Origin: Sphingomonas vulcanisoli
GTDB lineage: Bacteria > Pseudomonadota > Alphaproteobacteria > Sphingomonadales > Sphingomonadaceae
Reading direction: 5' to 3'
NCBI RefSeq assembly: GCF_011761305.1
Contig: NZ_JAAOZC010000005.1
Coordinates: 1-64,000 of the forward strand
DNA: 64,000 nucleotides
Below are positions 29,214 through 38,294 of the stretch, piece after piece. The translations under genes were made by a program, and so were the position numbers. The notes below the pieces were generated by a model. It made no database searches, was not told the origin of the DNA, and worked only from the letters and a program-made list of their open reading frames with translations. How positions within the stretch are numbered: the first letter of the stretch is position 1; each line of letters opens with the position of its first letter.

Positions 29214-30005
29214 ATGATGAGCTATTCGACCCTGACCTATGAGGTTTCCGACCGGATCGGCGTGATAACCTTCACGCAGCCGGAACGGCTCAACGCGATC
29301 AGCGAAGCGCGGTTGGCCGAATTGGAAGCGGTGCTCGATCGCGTCGAGGCGGACGAGGACATCGGCGCGCTCATCCTGACCGGCACCGGCAAGGCGTTCT
29401 GCGTCGGGCTCGATCTCGATCTGCTCGAACGCGCCTTCGGCGATATCACCTATTTCGAAGCGACCGTGCGCCGTCTGTCGATCATTATCGAGCGCATCGA
29501 GGCGCTGGAAATCCCCACCATCACGGCCGTCAACGGCTATGCCCGCGCGGGCGGGTTCGAAATCACCTTGGGCTGCGACTTCCTGATCATCGCCAATGAA
29601 GCGAAGATCGGTGACGCACATACCGATGCCGGCGTGCTCCCCGCCTGCGTCACGCTCCGTCTCAAGCGGCGCGTCGGCGATCAGCGCGCCAAGGAACTGA
29701 TGCTGACCGCGCGCTGGTATTCCGGCGCCGAAGCGGTGGCGATCGGCCTCGCGCTGAAATCGGTGCCGCTGGCCAATCTGCTCGACGAGGCGCGTGCCTT
29801 TGCGGCCAGCATTGCAGACAAGCCCCGCGCGACGATCGCGGCGGTCAAGAAAGTCTTCATCGACGGCGCCGATCTGGGCGTGAAGGAAGGCACCGAACTC
29901 GAGCTCAAATCCTTCGTCCGCTACATGAGCACGGAGCCCTACGGCCGCGAGGGCTATCGGGCGTTCCGCGAGAAGCGCGCGCCGAGTTGGAAGCAGGCGG
30001 GCTGA
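29214..30005 (+). CDS. Enoyl-CoA hydratase/isomerase family protein
   Basis: 263-aa crotonase-fold protein. It opens with YEVSDRIGVITFTQPERLNAI. The oxyanion loops are KAFCVGLDLD and GYARAGGFEITLGCDFLI, which keeps the first active Glu. The second position, normally Glu in G.PE..LG, reads DAHTDAGVLP here, so water addition may be lost and another crotonase reaction (isomerase, lyase, thioesterase) is possible. It is divergent from the ligase operon with a palindromic operator candidate between, so the two units probably share control. Confidence 0.88.
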   Translation: MMSYSTLTYEVSDRIGVITFTQPERLNAISEARLAELEAVLDRVEADEDIGALILTGTGKAFCVGLDLDLLERAFGDITYFEATVRRLSIIIERIEALEIPTITAVNGYARAGGFEITLGCDFLIIANEAKIGDAHTDAGVLPACVTLRLKRRVGDQRAKELMLTARWYSGAEAVAIGLALKSVPLANLLDEARAFAASIADKPRATIAAVKKVFIDGADLGVKEGTELELKSFVRYMSTEPYGREGYRAFREKRAPSWKQAG

Positions 30006-30022
30006 GGACGCCGCACTCCCCC

Positions 30023-30286
30023 TCAGTTATCGGGGGCGAGATAGTCCAGAATGCGGGCGACAAACGTCTCGCGCTCCGCTGTCAATGCCTCGGCCAGCGC
30101 CGCGTCGGGGCGATGGCTATCGACCGATCCGGGCGCGATCGTCTGGCCTTCTATCAGGATCCGCTCCAGCACGGCCTGACGATCCCGCGCCGTCCATAAT
30201 TCGCCCGCGACGTACATCAGCGCCTGGGTCAGCTTGTCGATCCGCGCGTCGAGCAGGCGTTCACGGTCGGAGGCGTCGACCGTCAT
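30023..30286 (-). CDS. Small helical partner of the methyltransferase (copy 2)
   Basis: 87-aa charged helical protein. Start ATG 30286 overlaps the methyltransferase stop by ATGA. The block ARIDKLTQALMYVAGELWTA, followed by RDRQAVLERIL and a late AERETFVARILDYL, matches the 125-aa protein at 20693-21070 in spacing and key residues, despite low overall identity. The conserved elements (ID+L, GE..T.RDR, ER, AER...V.R.L) suggest a coiled-coil or helical-bundle partner. No known family. Confidence 0.7.
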   Translation of the reverse strand: MTVDASDRERLLDARIDKLTQALMYVAGELWTARDRQAVLERILIEGQTIAPGSVDSHRPDAALAEALTAERETFVARILDYLAPDN

Positions 30287-31332
30287 GCCTTGCTCGCCTC
30301 GACCAGCCACGGGAAATTCTTCGGCGCGATGCCGCGTCCGGTGGCGTCGGCAAAGCCTTCCTCACGCGCGATCGCGGCCCAATCGAGCATCGCCGACTCC
30401 CGCCACCATGGCTCGCCACCATGCGTTGCCGAGCGATCGGCGCGCCACATCGTCATCTTGTCCTGCACCGCATAGGGGGTGATGTCGGCGATCAGCAGCG
30501 ATCCACCCGGCCGCAGCACGCGGAGCGCCTCGCGATAGATGGCGCGGATCGCACTCTCGGGCATTTCGTGCAAAAAGCTGTACGCCGTGACGAGGTCGAA
30601 GCTGTCGTCGGCGAAGGCTAGCTTCTCGGCCGCCATCTGCTTGAGGGTCCATGCCCAGCCAGCCTCGTTCGCGACGCGCAGAGCCTGACGCAGCATCGGC
30701 GCGGCGAGATCGATGCCGGTGATATGCGCGTCGGGGAAGGTCTGCTGGAGCGCGACAGTGAAATGGCCCGAGCTGGTGCCGAGCTCCAGGATATCGCGAT
30801 AATCCTGGCGGGGCAGCTCCTTGAGCACCGCGCGGCGCTGCGCAAACATGTCGCCGAGCGGGAAGACCTTTGCGACCATCAGCCGGTGGACGATCTCGCC
30901 ATGGATATAGCCCTGCTGCTCGTGCCTGTCCCAGCCGCCGAGCGTCGAATGGAAATCCACGCCGTCGAAATAATCGGGCATGACGAGATCGGGATCGACG
31001 GTCAGCGTCGCGGGCCCCTTCGCCTCCAGCGCCTCCAGTTCGGGCAGCACGGCGGGTGCAATCTCGTTAAAGGCGTCGCGGGCGACACGGCCATGCTCTT
31101 TGCCGAGATATCCCTGCAACGCATCGGCGGCATGGAAGGCATCGGAGCCTGCGAGCTGGTCACAGAGAAAGGCGTCCCGCGCGTCGAGATCGTCGGGCAG
31201 ATCGTCCGGGGCAATGCCCAGCGCATCGACCTGTTGGCGGACGGCGCCATGCAGTCGCCCAAGCCCGCGCGATGCCGAGACCATGAAATCGAGCCGCGAT
31301 CGGCCGGACTGAAGAAGGGGTGCTTCGTTCAT
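30283..31332 (-). CDS. SAM-dependent methyltransferase with a long N-terminal domain (copy 2)
   Basis: 349-aa class I methyltransferase. Motif I is ILELGTSSGHFTVALQ (about residue 175), then ITGIDLAAPMLRQA, FDLVTAYSFLHEMPESAIRA and LRVLRPGGSLLIADITPY. The 170-residue N-terminal part, with LTVDPDLVMPDYFDG and GGWDRHEQQGYIHGEI, corresponds to that of the copy at 21067-22227. Together with the overlapping small protein it forms a paralogous two-gene unit. It converges with the enoyl-CoA hydratase. Acceptor substrate unknown. Confidence 0.8.
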   Translation of the reverse strand: MNEAPLLQSGRSRLDFMVSASRGLGRLHGAVRQQVDALGIAPDDLPDDLDARDAFLCDQLAGSDAFHAADALQGYLGKEHGRVARDAFNEIAPAVLPELEALEAKGPATLTVDPDLVMPDYFDGVDFHSTLGGWDRHEQQGYIHGEIVHRLMVAKVFPLGDMFAQRRAVLKELPRQDYRDILELGTSSGHFTVALQQTFPDAHITGIDLAAPMLRQALRVANEAGWAWTLKQMAAEKLAFADDSFDLVTAYSFLHEMPESAIRAIYREALRVLRPGGSLLIADITPYAVQDKMTMWRADRSATHGGEPWWRESAMLDWAAIAREEGFADATGRGIAPKNFPWLVEASKA

Positions 31333-31380
31333 GCGATGGTTCCTTGCGATGGCATGGGCGCCAGACGATCTAATATGGGA

Positions 31381-31692
31381 TCAGTTGTTGGGTTTGGGAG
31401 TGCCCGCGCCGCTGGTGGCCACGGTGGTCGATGCGGAGTCAGGCCCGCGAAGATAGCCGCCGCCCCAGTCGGTCATCGGCACATTTGCCGGCGCCTGCGG
31501 CACAATGGTCGGGGCGGGCTTGGCCGATCCGGCGCCACTCGTCGCAACGGTGGTTGAGGCGGAGTCAGGGCCGCGGACATAACCACCGCCCCAATCCGTC
31601 CAGGCGCCTGCGCTGGTTTGCGCGTTCCCGGGCACGGCCGCACCGGCCAGAACGAGCGCCGCCAATGTTGTGCATCGAATGACGTGCATCAT
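31381..31692 (-). CDS. Secreted 103-aa protein with two near-identical repeats
   Basis: Signal peptide (IRCTTLAALVLAGAAVPGNAQ), then the unit TDWGGGYVRGPDSASTTVAT plus SGAG, a Pro/Ala linker (KPAPTIVPQAPANVP), and a second unit that differs by a single Val-to-Leu change in that block. The mature protein is Gly/Ser/Thr-rich and carries no Cys. GGAGA lies before ATG 31692. No family recognised. The two units differ more in DNA than in protein, which suggests selection for the peptide. It may be a small surface or periplasmic structural protein. Confidence 0.65.
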   Translation of the reverse strand: MMHVIRCTTLAALVLAGAAVPGNAQTSAGAWTDWGGGYVRGPDSASTTVATSGAGSAKPAPTIVPQAPANVPMTDWGGGYLRGPDSASTTVATSGAGTPKPNN

Positions 31693-32101
31693 CTTCGTCT
31701 CCGCTGCCGCCGTTATGTCATGGTCTAGAGCGATACTTCATTGGCTAGGGCGAAGCGTCATCCCCCGCCGCGTCTTATCCGACTGCCGATCACAGGTGTC
31801 ACCCGAAAGCCGCTATCGAATACGGTTTTGCGACCGGCCCTGTCCGCGTGTCGGATACACCGATCGATTCGCATTGAGGTGCCGCGGCCCTACAAGAATA
31901 CCTTCTAATACTAATAAGCAGGCTTTCTCCCAACCGGGTGGTATGAAATTACAACACGGCGAATTGGTGACCTATTAAAAACAAGCGTCAGAAAATGACG
32001 AATATAATGATAAGTTCAGGGATGCGTCACAGTAATATTGGCGCATGTTTTAGATAAATAATCTGCAATCATGCATCTTGATTATTAAAGGGGTATCTAA
32101 A
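31693..32101. other. 409-bp AT-rich intergenic region before the TonB receptor
   Basis: No supported gene. Base composition drops from GC-rich to AT-rich after about 31,890, unlike the rest of the window. It holds a short inverted repeat CGTCA-GAAAA-TGACG (31986-32000) and an AAGGGG ribosome site right before the receptor start. It most likely carries the promoter and regulatory region of the receptor gene and the divergent promoter of the small secreted protein. No confident -35/-10 pair was chosen. Confidence 0.55.
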
Positions 32102-34606
32102 ATGAGACAAATGATAGCAGCTTCCTTGTCGTCGAGCGCGCTCACGGCGATCGTGCTTGCTTCGGCTCTTGGCGCCATAGCGGCGCCCGCCCATGCGCAA
32201 GCCGCCAACTCCAGCGATGGCACGAAGCTCGACGAGATCGTAGTCACGGCGCGCAAGCGGACGGAGTCGATCGATACCGTCCCGCTGGCGATCACCGCGA
32301 TGACCTCGGCGAAGATCGAAGAGCGCAACCTCAAGTCGATCGAGGATGTCGCGTCGTTCAGCCCCGGCTTCTTTACGCAGCAATCGACCGGATCGGGCTT
32401 CGGACGCAATGATCGCTCGTTCCGCCAACTGACGTTCCGCGGCGTGGGCGCGATCAGCACCAACATCGGCATACGCGCCGGCGGTGTTGCATTCGTCGAC
32501 GGCGCGCCGGTGCTAAATTCCTCTCTCGCCAACTTGCAGGATCTCGACCGTGTCGAGGTCCTGAAGGGGCCGCAGGCTGCCTATTTCGGCCGCTCGACAT
32601 TCATCGGCGCAGTCAACTACATCACCAAGGATCCCACCGATCATTGGACCGGGCGTGCATCGGCCGAATATGGCGAGGGCAATCTGGTCGATACTTCGGG
32701 TGCGGTTTCCGGACCGCTGACCGATTGGGCGTCGTTCCGCGTCAGCGGACGCTATTATTCGAAGGATGGCCAATATCGGACCGCCAACGAACAGCGCCAG
32801 GTAGGCGGTCAATCGACCAAGTCCATCAGCGGCACGCTGCTGATGAAGCCTACCGACAACCTCAAGATACGGACGGCCGCCACCTACTTCGTCGATGCGG
32901 ACCAGCCGCCGGCGCAGTACATCATCGGGGGCAGGAACTATAACCCGACGGCTGCCAACCCAAATCCGACGCCCGTGCTCGGAGGATCGAATTGCAACTT
33001 CGGCGGATCTCTCGGTGCGTATTACTGCGGTGTCGTTCCGCAGAAACCGGATCCCCGGCTGATTTCTGCGAACCTGACCGTGCCACCGGCACTTTACAAT
33101 GGCGCGATTGCCAACGCCTCCAACATTCCTGAGCCTTTGAACGCCGCAAACTATATCAGCGACTATGGCCTGAAGCGCCATGCGCTCCAGCTGAGCAATC
33201 GCATCGATTACACATTTGATGCCGGCATGACTTTGACGGCGGTGACCGCCTATCACAAAGAAACCATCGTCACGCTGACCGACTTCAACAATCGGGGCGG
33301 CGTCGATCCGGTCACCGGGGCGACGATCAGCACGGTCGCCACTGTCTTCGGCTATACGGATCACGACTTCAGCCAAGAACTTCGGCTGGTGTCGAGCCAG
33401 AGCAGCCGGTTCCGCTGGGTCGTCGGCGGCAATTATCTCAGCATGTTCCAGCCCTCTAGCTACCTGATTGGATATAGCCCCCTGTTCGGCGGCGCTATCA
33501 ATTTCGGAAACGCGCAGGTTGGATATGACAAGGCCAAAACGCCGTCGGCATTCGGCGGCCTGTATTTCGATATCATCCCGAAGCGGCTGACACTTTCGGT
33601 GGAAGGGCGCTATCAGTGGGATAAGGTCAGCGGTCATTATTTCCCGACCGGCGGCACCGCATATGTCGATCCCTCCAAGACGTTCAAGAGTTTCTCGCCA
33701 CGCGTCTCATTGGACTACAAGCTGACTCCGACATCGACGATCTATGCGCTCTATTCTCGCGGGACTAAGCCTGGTGGGTTCAACGGGACCAGCATCCTCA
33801 CTGCAAGCGCGTTCCAGCTTGCGCAGTTGATTGCGGCCGTGCCCACGGCAAGCGGCTCGATCGCGCAGGAAACGATCGACAACTACGAGGCGGGGATCAA
33901 GGGCAGCTTCCTGAACGGTCGCCTCCGCCTTGCGCTCGACGGCTATATCGGACGGTATAAGGGCGCTCAGGTGCCTGTAACCGTAACGATCCAGAAGAAT
34001 CCGTCCCCCGATCTGACCCCGCTTACACTCTCTCCCGTCATCAATATCGGCAATGTCGATCTGAAGGGCGTGGAATTCGAAGCGGAAGCGATCGTACTGC
34101 CGGGGCTCCGGCTCGGCGGCACGTTCGCCTACACAGATACCAAGATCACACAATATGCCTGTGCCGAATGCTCCAACATCTATGCTCAGCCGGCTCCCAT
34201 TCCGCAGGGGGCTTCGATTTTGCCGGGCAGCGTCAATTATACGGTGCCTATCGGCAAGCGGCTGCCGGGCGCTCCGAAGTTTACCTACACGTTGTCAGCG
34301 AACTATGAACATAGAATTAATAGCGGTGTGACTGGCTACATCGGCGGCGATTACATCTATCGCGGTAACTATTTCGCCGATGCAGCCAATGTTGCCAGCT
34401 CTGGCGCCTCCAAGATTTTCAACGCGCGGCTTGGTATCCGCAAGGGGGATTACAGTCTGGAACTGTTCGCGAGAAACTTGTTCAACAATCAATCGCCGAA
34501 CATCACTTATAGCAGCTCGGGACCGAGCCTTGCGTCGGGCAACTATCTGGTAGTTGCGTTGCCGGATTTGCGGCGCATCGGAGTTCGCGTGTCGGCTGCC
34601 TTCTAG
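32102..34606 (+). CDS. TonB-dependent outer-membrane receptor
   Basis: 834-aa TonB-dependent transporter. Signal peptide (IVLASALGAIAAPAHAQ), TonB box DEIVVTARKR, plug domain with SIEDVASFSPG, RQLTFRGVGAISTN, LDRVEVLKGPQAAYFGR and GAVNYITKDP, and a beta-barrel with the standard end LRRIGVRVSAAF. ATG 32102 follows AAGGGG. It most likely takes up the substrate of the surrounding catabolic genes across the outer membrane; siderophores are less likely given the context. The gene seems less GC-rich than its neighbours, with an AT-rich upstream region, which may point to a different origin. Confidence 0.92.
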   Translation: MRQMIAASLSSSALTAIVLASALGAIAAPAHAQAANSSDGTKLDEIVVTARKRTESIDTVPLAITAMTSAKIEERNLKSIEDVASFSPGFFTQQSTGSGFGRNDRSFRQLTFRGVGAISTNIGIRAGGVAFVDGAPVLNSSLANLQDLDRVEVLKGPQAAYFGRSTFIGAVNYITKDPTDHWTGRASAEYGEGNLVDTSGAVSGPLTDWASFRVSGRYYSKDGQYRTANEQRQVGGQSTKSISGTLLMKPTDNLKIRTAATYFVDADQPPAQYIIGGRNYNPTAANPNPTPVLGGSNCNFGGSLGAYYCGVVPQKPDPRLISANLTVPPALYNGAIANASNIPEPLNAANYISDYGLKRHALQLSNRIDYTFDAGMTLTAVTAYHKETIVTLTDFNNRGGVDPVTGATISTVATVFGYTDHDFSQELRLVSSQSSRFRWVVGGNYLSMFQPSSYLIGYSPLFGGAINFGNAQVGYDKAKTPSAFGGLYFDIIPKRLTLSVEGRYQWDKVSGHYFPTGGTAYVDPSKTFKSFSPRVSLDYKLTPTSTIYALYSRGTKPGGFNGTSILTASAFQLAQLIAAVPTASGSIAQETIDNYEAGIKGSFLNGRLRLALDGYIGRYKGAQVPVTVTIQKNPSPDLTPLTLSPVINIGNVDLKGVEFEAEAIVLPGLRLGGTFAYTDTKITQYACAECSNIYAQPAPIPQGASILPGSVNYTVPIGKRLPGAPKFTYTLSANYEHRINSGVTGYIGGDYIYRGNYFADAANVASSGASKIFNARLGIRKGDYSLELFARNLFNNQSPNITYSSSGPSLASGNYLVVALPDLRRIGVRVSAAF

Positions 34607-34654
34607 GCCGATCGCGGCACCGTCCCGCGAGGGCTTGGAGCCGATAACAGAAAG

Positions 34655-34688
34655 AAAAGGGCCGGTCAGCGGTGACCGGCCCTTTTTT
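34655..34688. terminator. Strong two-way rho-independent terminator
   Basis: AAAAGGGCCGGTCA, loop GCGG, TGACCGGCCCTTTT and further T residues: a perfect 14-bp stem with U-tracts in both directions. It lies 50 bp after the TonB receptor stop and 55 bp after the convergent thiolase stop, so it serves both. Confidence 0.93.
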
Positions 34689-34743
34689 GTTGTACAATCC
34701 GTGACGACCGTTGGTCATGGGTGAAGAGCAACGGCGCCAGGCG

Positions 34744-35919
34744 TTATCCCGTCACCCGCAGCAGCAGTGCGTCGCCTTGGCCGAAGCCGCCGCAGATCGC
34801 CGCCGCGCCCTCCCCGCCACCGCGCCGCCGCAGGCTCTGGACGAGGCTCATCGTGACGCGGCCGCCGCTGGCGCCGAGCGGGTGGCCGATCGCGACCGCG
34901 CCGCCGCGCTGGTTGGTGCGCGCCTCCAGCGCCTGCGCGCGGGCGCGGTCCTTGCCGGTCAGGCGGTAGAGGCTGACCAGCGGCGTCGCCGCGAACGCCT
35001 CGTTGATTTCGATCGCGTCGAGGTCTTCGGGCGCCAGCGCGTTGCGGCCGAGCAGCTTCGCCAGCCCGATCGCCGGGGTGTAGCTGCCCGATGTCGGCCC
35101 CGAGGCGACCTGGACGTAATCGACGATCTCGGCGAGCGGCGTCAGCCCCAGCGCCGCGCACGCCGCGCCCGAGGCGAGCGCCAGGAACGCCGCGCCGTCG
35201 CTGAGGCCGGGCGCGTTGCCGGCGGTGATCGTCGGCGTGCCGTACACCGTCTTGAGCCGTTCGAGCGCGGCGAGGCTGGCGTCGCGGCGCGGCGCCTCGT
35301 CGGCCTCCAGGCCGGCGACGGCGATGCGCTCCTCGTCGAAGCCGCCGCGATCCGCTTCCGCGAAATAGAGCTGGTGGCTGCGCAGCGCCCAGGCGTCCTG
35401 CGCCGCGCGGGTCACGCCGTGCTCGATCGCCTCGTCGCTGGTATATTGCGAGATGCTGCGGTCGAGCAGCGGTGTCCGCAGCAAGAGCGGATCGTCGAGC
35501 TGGCGGTTGCCCGGCCGGGTGCCGGCGCGGCGGGGCATCAGATAGGGGGTGTTGCTCAGCCCCTCGAACCCCCCGGCGATGATCAGCTCCGCCTCGCCCA
35601 GCCGGATATCCTTGAAGGCGAGGCCGAGCGCGGTCATCCCGGAGCAGCAGGCGCGATCGACCGCAAGCGATGGTGTCGTCACCGGTAGCACCGTCGTCAT
35701 CAGCATCTGCCGCGTATAGGTCAGCGCCGCGCCGCCCATCATGCCGATGCCGGCGTAGAGCGCATCGACCGTCGCCTCGGGCCGCCCGACGCGGCGCACA
35801 ACCTCATCCACGACCAAAGTGCCGAGGTCGCGCGGCTCGATCGCGGCGAGCGCGCCCTGGTACTTGCCGAACGGGGTCCGCGCGAAGGCGACGATATGGC
35901 AGGAGCGGTCAGCGGGCAT
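34744..35919 (-). CDS. Thiolase (acetyl-CoA C-acyltransferase)
   Basis: 391-aa thiolase. Nucleophile Cys in VDRACCSGMTALGLAFKDI (about residue 90), NEAFAATPL, GHPLGASGGRVTMSL with the active His, and the second Cys in AAICGGFGQGDALLL. It cleaves 3-ketoacyl-CoA to acetyl-CoA and a shortened acyl-CoA at the end of beta-oxidation-type routes. Its first 11 bases overlap the upstream acyl-CoA ligase gene, so both are cotranslated. No separate ribosome site is seen. Confidence 0.92.
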   Translation of the reverse strand: MPADRSCHIVAFARTPFGKYQGALAAIEPRDLGTLVVDEVVRRVGRPEATVDALYAGIGMMGGAALTYTRQMLMTTVLPVTTPSLAVDRACCSGMTALGLAFKDIRLGEAELIIAGGFEGLSNTPYLMPRRAGTRPGNRQLDDPLLLRTPLLDRSISQYTSDEAIEHGVTRAAQDAWALRSHQLYFAEADRGGFDEERIAVAGLEADEAPRRDASLAALERLKTVYGTPTITAGNAPGLSDGAAFLALASGAACAALGLTPLAEIVDYVQVASGPTSGSYTPAIGLAKLLGRNALAPEDLDAIEINEAFAATPLVSLYRLTGKDRARAQALEARTNQRGGAVAIGHPLGASGGRVTMSLVQSLRRRGGGEGAAAICGGFGQGDALLLRVTG

Positions 35920-37378
35920 CGGCGAGCATATCGTGCTTGAGGGCGTTTTTGTCGACCTTGCCGTTGGCGGTGCGCGGCAGGGCGGGCCGCAGTTCGATCG
36001 TCTTTGGGGTCTTGTAGCCCAGCTCGGCCTTGGCGCGCGCGCGTAATGCCTCGACCGTGACGCCGTCGCCCGCCACCACCGCGATCAATTTCTCCCCCCA
36101 ATCGGCGTCGGGCAGTCCGAACACCGCCGCCTCGCTGACGCCCGGCACCGAGCAGAACCAAGCCTCGACCTCGGCCGGGTAGATGTTGAAGCCGCCGCTG
36201 ATCACCAGATCTTTGGCACGACCGACCAGCCGGATCCGCCCGTCCGGATCGCGCACGGCGAGATCGCCCGAATAGAGCCAGCCTTCGCGCAGCACCGCTG
36301 CCGTCGCCTCCGGCATCTCCCAATAGCCGAGCATCACCTGCCCCGCGCGGATGGTCAGCTCGCCGGTTTCGCCATCCGGCACCGGCCGCCCGGCCTCGTC
36401 GCGCATCACCACCTCGACAAAGCTGTACGGCCGGCCGATCGTGTTCGCGCCGGCGTTGGTGTGGTCGGCCTCGGACTGGAAGCAGACCGTCATCATCGCC
36501 TCGGTCAGCCCGTAATTCTGCACCAGGATCGGGCCGAAATACTCGAGCGCGGCGCCGAGCGTGTTGGGCGGGATCGCCTCCGCGCCGTAGATCACGCGGC
36601 GCAGGCTGGAGAGATCGCGGCCGTGGCGGCCCTCGTCCGCGACGATGCGGGTCAGCACGGTCGGCACGCAGGAAAACACCGTTGCGCGGGTGCGCTCGAT
36701 CGCGTCGAACAGGTCGGCGGGGGTGCGCATATCGACCAGGATGTTCTCCGCCCCCCGGATCAGATTGGGCGTGATATAGGCCCCGCTGGCGTGGGTCAGC
36801 GGGCCGATATGGATGAACTTGTCGTCGCCGCGCATGTCGCGGTCGACCAGCATGTTGGTGGTGACCGCCGCCCAATTGGCGTGACTCATCATCACGCCCT
36901 TGGGCGCGCCGGTGGTGCCCGAGGTGAAGTTGAGCGAGCACAAAGCTTCGGGCGCAACCTCGGGCAGATCGATATCGGGGGCTGCAGCAAGCAGCGCCGG
37001 CCAGTCTTCGCCATCGACCGCGCAGAGCCACGGGCCGTGCAGCTCGGACACCCGCGCCGCCGTCTCGCTGTCGTAGAAGAGCGCGGCGGGGCGCGCCGCG
37101 GCGACGATCCGCGCCACCTCGCCGCCGGTGTAGAGCCGGTTGACCGGCACCCGCACCAGCCCCGCGCGCTCGCAGGCGAGCTGCAGCACGACGAACTGGG
37201 TGCAATTGCGCATGAAGAACAGGATGCGCTCCCCCGGCGGATAGCTGGCGGCCAGCGCGCGCGCGAGGCGATCGGCCTGGGCGTCGAGCTCGGCGGCGCT
37301 GTACGAACCGCCCGCGTCGGTCAGCACAATCCGCTCGCCATGCCGGCGCAGCGCCTGCGCGATGATCCGTCCCAGCAC
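35909..37378 (-). CDS. Acyl-CoA synthetase (ANL superfamily)
   Basis: 489-aa AMP-forming ligase. P-loop LNFTSGTTGAPKGVMMSHAN, NYGLTEAMMTVCF, GRAKDLVISGGFNIYPAEVE and the C-terminal RTANGKVDKNALKHD with the catalytic Lys. The start is a GTG preceded by AAGGAG with six-base spacing. It heads a two-gene operon with a thiolase, so it probably starts the CoA-dependent degradation of a carboxylic acid. Confidence 0.92.
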   Translation of the reverse strand: MLGRIIAQALRRHGERIVLTDAGGSYSAAELDAQADRLARALAASYPPGERILFFMRNCTQFVVLQLACERAGLVRVPVNRLYTGGEVARIVAAARPAALFYDSETAARVSELHGPWLCAVDGEDWPALLAAAPDIDLPEVAPEALCSLNFTSGTTGAPKGVMMSHANWAAVTTNMLVDRDMRGDDKFIHIGPLTHASGAYITPNLIRGAENILVDMRTPADLFDAIERTRATVFSCVPTVLTRIVADEGRHGRDLSSLRRVIYGAEAIPPNTLGAALEYFGPILVQNYGLTEAMMTVCFQSEADHTNAGANTIGRPYSFVEVVMRDEAGRPVPDGETGELTIRAGQVMLGYWEMPEATAAVLREGWLYSGDLAVRDPDGRIRLVGRAKDLVISGGFNIYPAEVEAWFCSVPGVSEAAVFGLPDADWGEKLIAVVAGDGVTVEALRARAKAELGYKTPKTIELRPALPRTANGKVDKNALKHDMLADAR

Positions 37379-37535
37379 CCAACACTCCTTTCAGCCGGTT
37401 TTCCGTGCCGCCGCGCAGGACGACGGAAACAGCGGCGCCCGCCGGTTATCCGCCAGCCGGGTAATTGCATGCTGCCCCGGTTTCCCGTTAGCAAATCCCC
37501 GCATCACGGCATCAAATCCGGTTCGGGAAAACGCA

Positions 37536-38294
37536 ATGACAGGGCAATCCTCGGCGGAAGAGATGGGGTTCGCCTCGCCCACCGAAGAGCTGCACGCTTT
37601 CATGCGGCTCAAGGGATCGATCCGCAACGAGGCATGGCCGCTGCGCTATTTCGGCGTCATTCAGGCCCAGTTTCCGGACGGCACGGTGCGCCCGTTCATC
37701 GGCTTCGAAGGCCTCGAACACACCCGCTTCGTTCCGCAGGCGGACGGATCGTTCAACATGATCGAGTCGATGGTGACCTATTTCACCGATATCGACAGCG
37801 GCGAATATCTCTCCTCCTTCGACAACCCGATTACCGGCAAGACCAACCGGCCGGTCTCCAATTACGCTGCCGGTGAATCCTATAATTTCAGCGCCACCGC
37901 GATCACGCCCCTGTTCGGCCCATACACCGATCCCGGCACCGGCATGGGGTTGCGCTGGTTCCGCTCGGCGGACCGCGTCTGGGTGCAATATGATCGCACC
38001 TATCCCGATCAGTGGTTCACGCCTTCCGCAGAGCTCGTCACCTTCGAGGGGCCGGCGGAAGCAGTTCTCCGGACGGATGTCGGCGGCGTCGAGGCGGCCT
38101 TTTGCTCGACGACCATCCTGCCCTGGTTCAAATGGCTGGAGATGGACGACGTACCGGGCTGGACCTTGTGGCATGCCAACGGCGACAAGGTGCGCTCGCT
38201 CGACCGGCTGCCGCAACGGCTGCTCGATCAGCTCGAAAAACATCACCCGCAGGCGTTGCTGACGCCCGGCGAGGGCAATTGGAAGGGATTATAA
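37536..38294 (+). CDS. DUF1838 family protein (cytoplasmic form)
   Basis: 252-aa protein of the DUF1838 family: FMRLKGSIRNEAWPLRYFGV, TYFTDIDSGEYLSSFDNPIT (the TD..TGE.L..W.NP.TG pattern), SATAITPLFGPYTDPGTGMG, and WVQYDRTYPDQWFTPSAELV. Unlike its neighbour at 40075 it shows no signal peptide. Biochemical function is unknown for the family. Its TAA stop shares a base with the ATG of the double-hydrolase gene (TAATG), so the three genes 37536-40956 form one coupled unit. The start ATG has only a weak GGGA site. Confidence 0.8.
   Translation: MTGQSSAEEMGFASPTEELHAFMRLKGSIRNEAWPLRYFGVIQAQFPDGTVRPFIGFEGLEHTRFVPQADGSFNMIESMVTYFTDIDSGEYLSSFDNPITGKTNRPVSNYAAGESYNFSATAITPLFGPYTDPGTGMGLRWFRSADRVWVQYDRTYPDQWFTPSAELVTFEGPAEAVLRTDVGGVEAAFCSTTILPWFKWLEMDDVPGWTLWHANGDKVRSLDRLPQRLLDQLEKHHPQALLTPGEGNWKGL

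Noticed and set aside
35739-37385. 548-codon frame overlapping the acyl-CoA ligase
   Set aside because: Out-of-frame reading of the ligase gene on the same strand; no motifs, Arg/Gly-rich.
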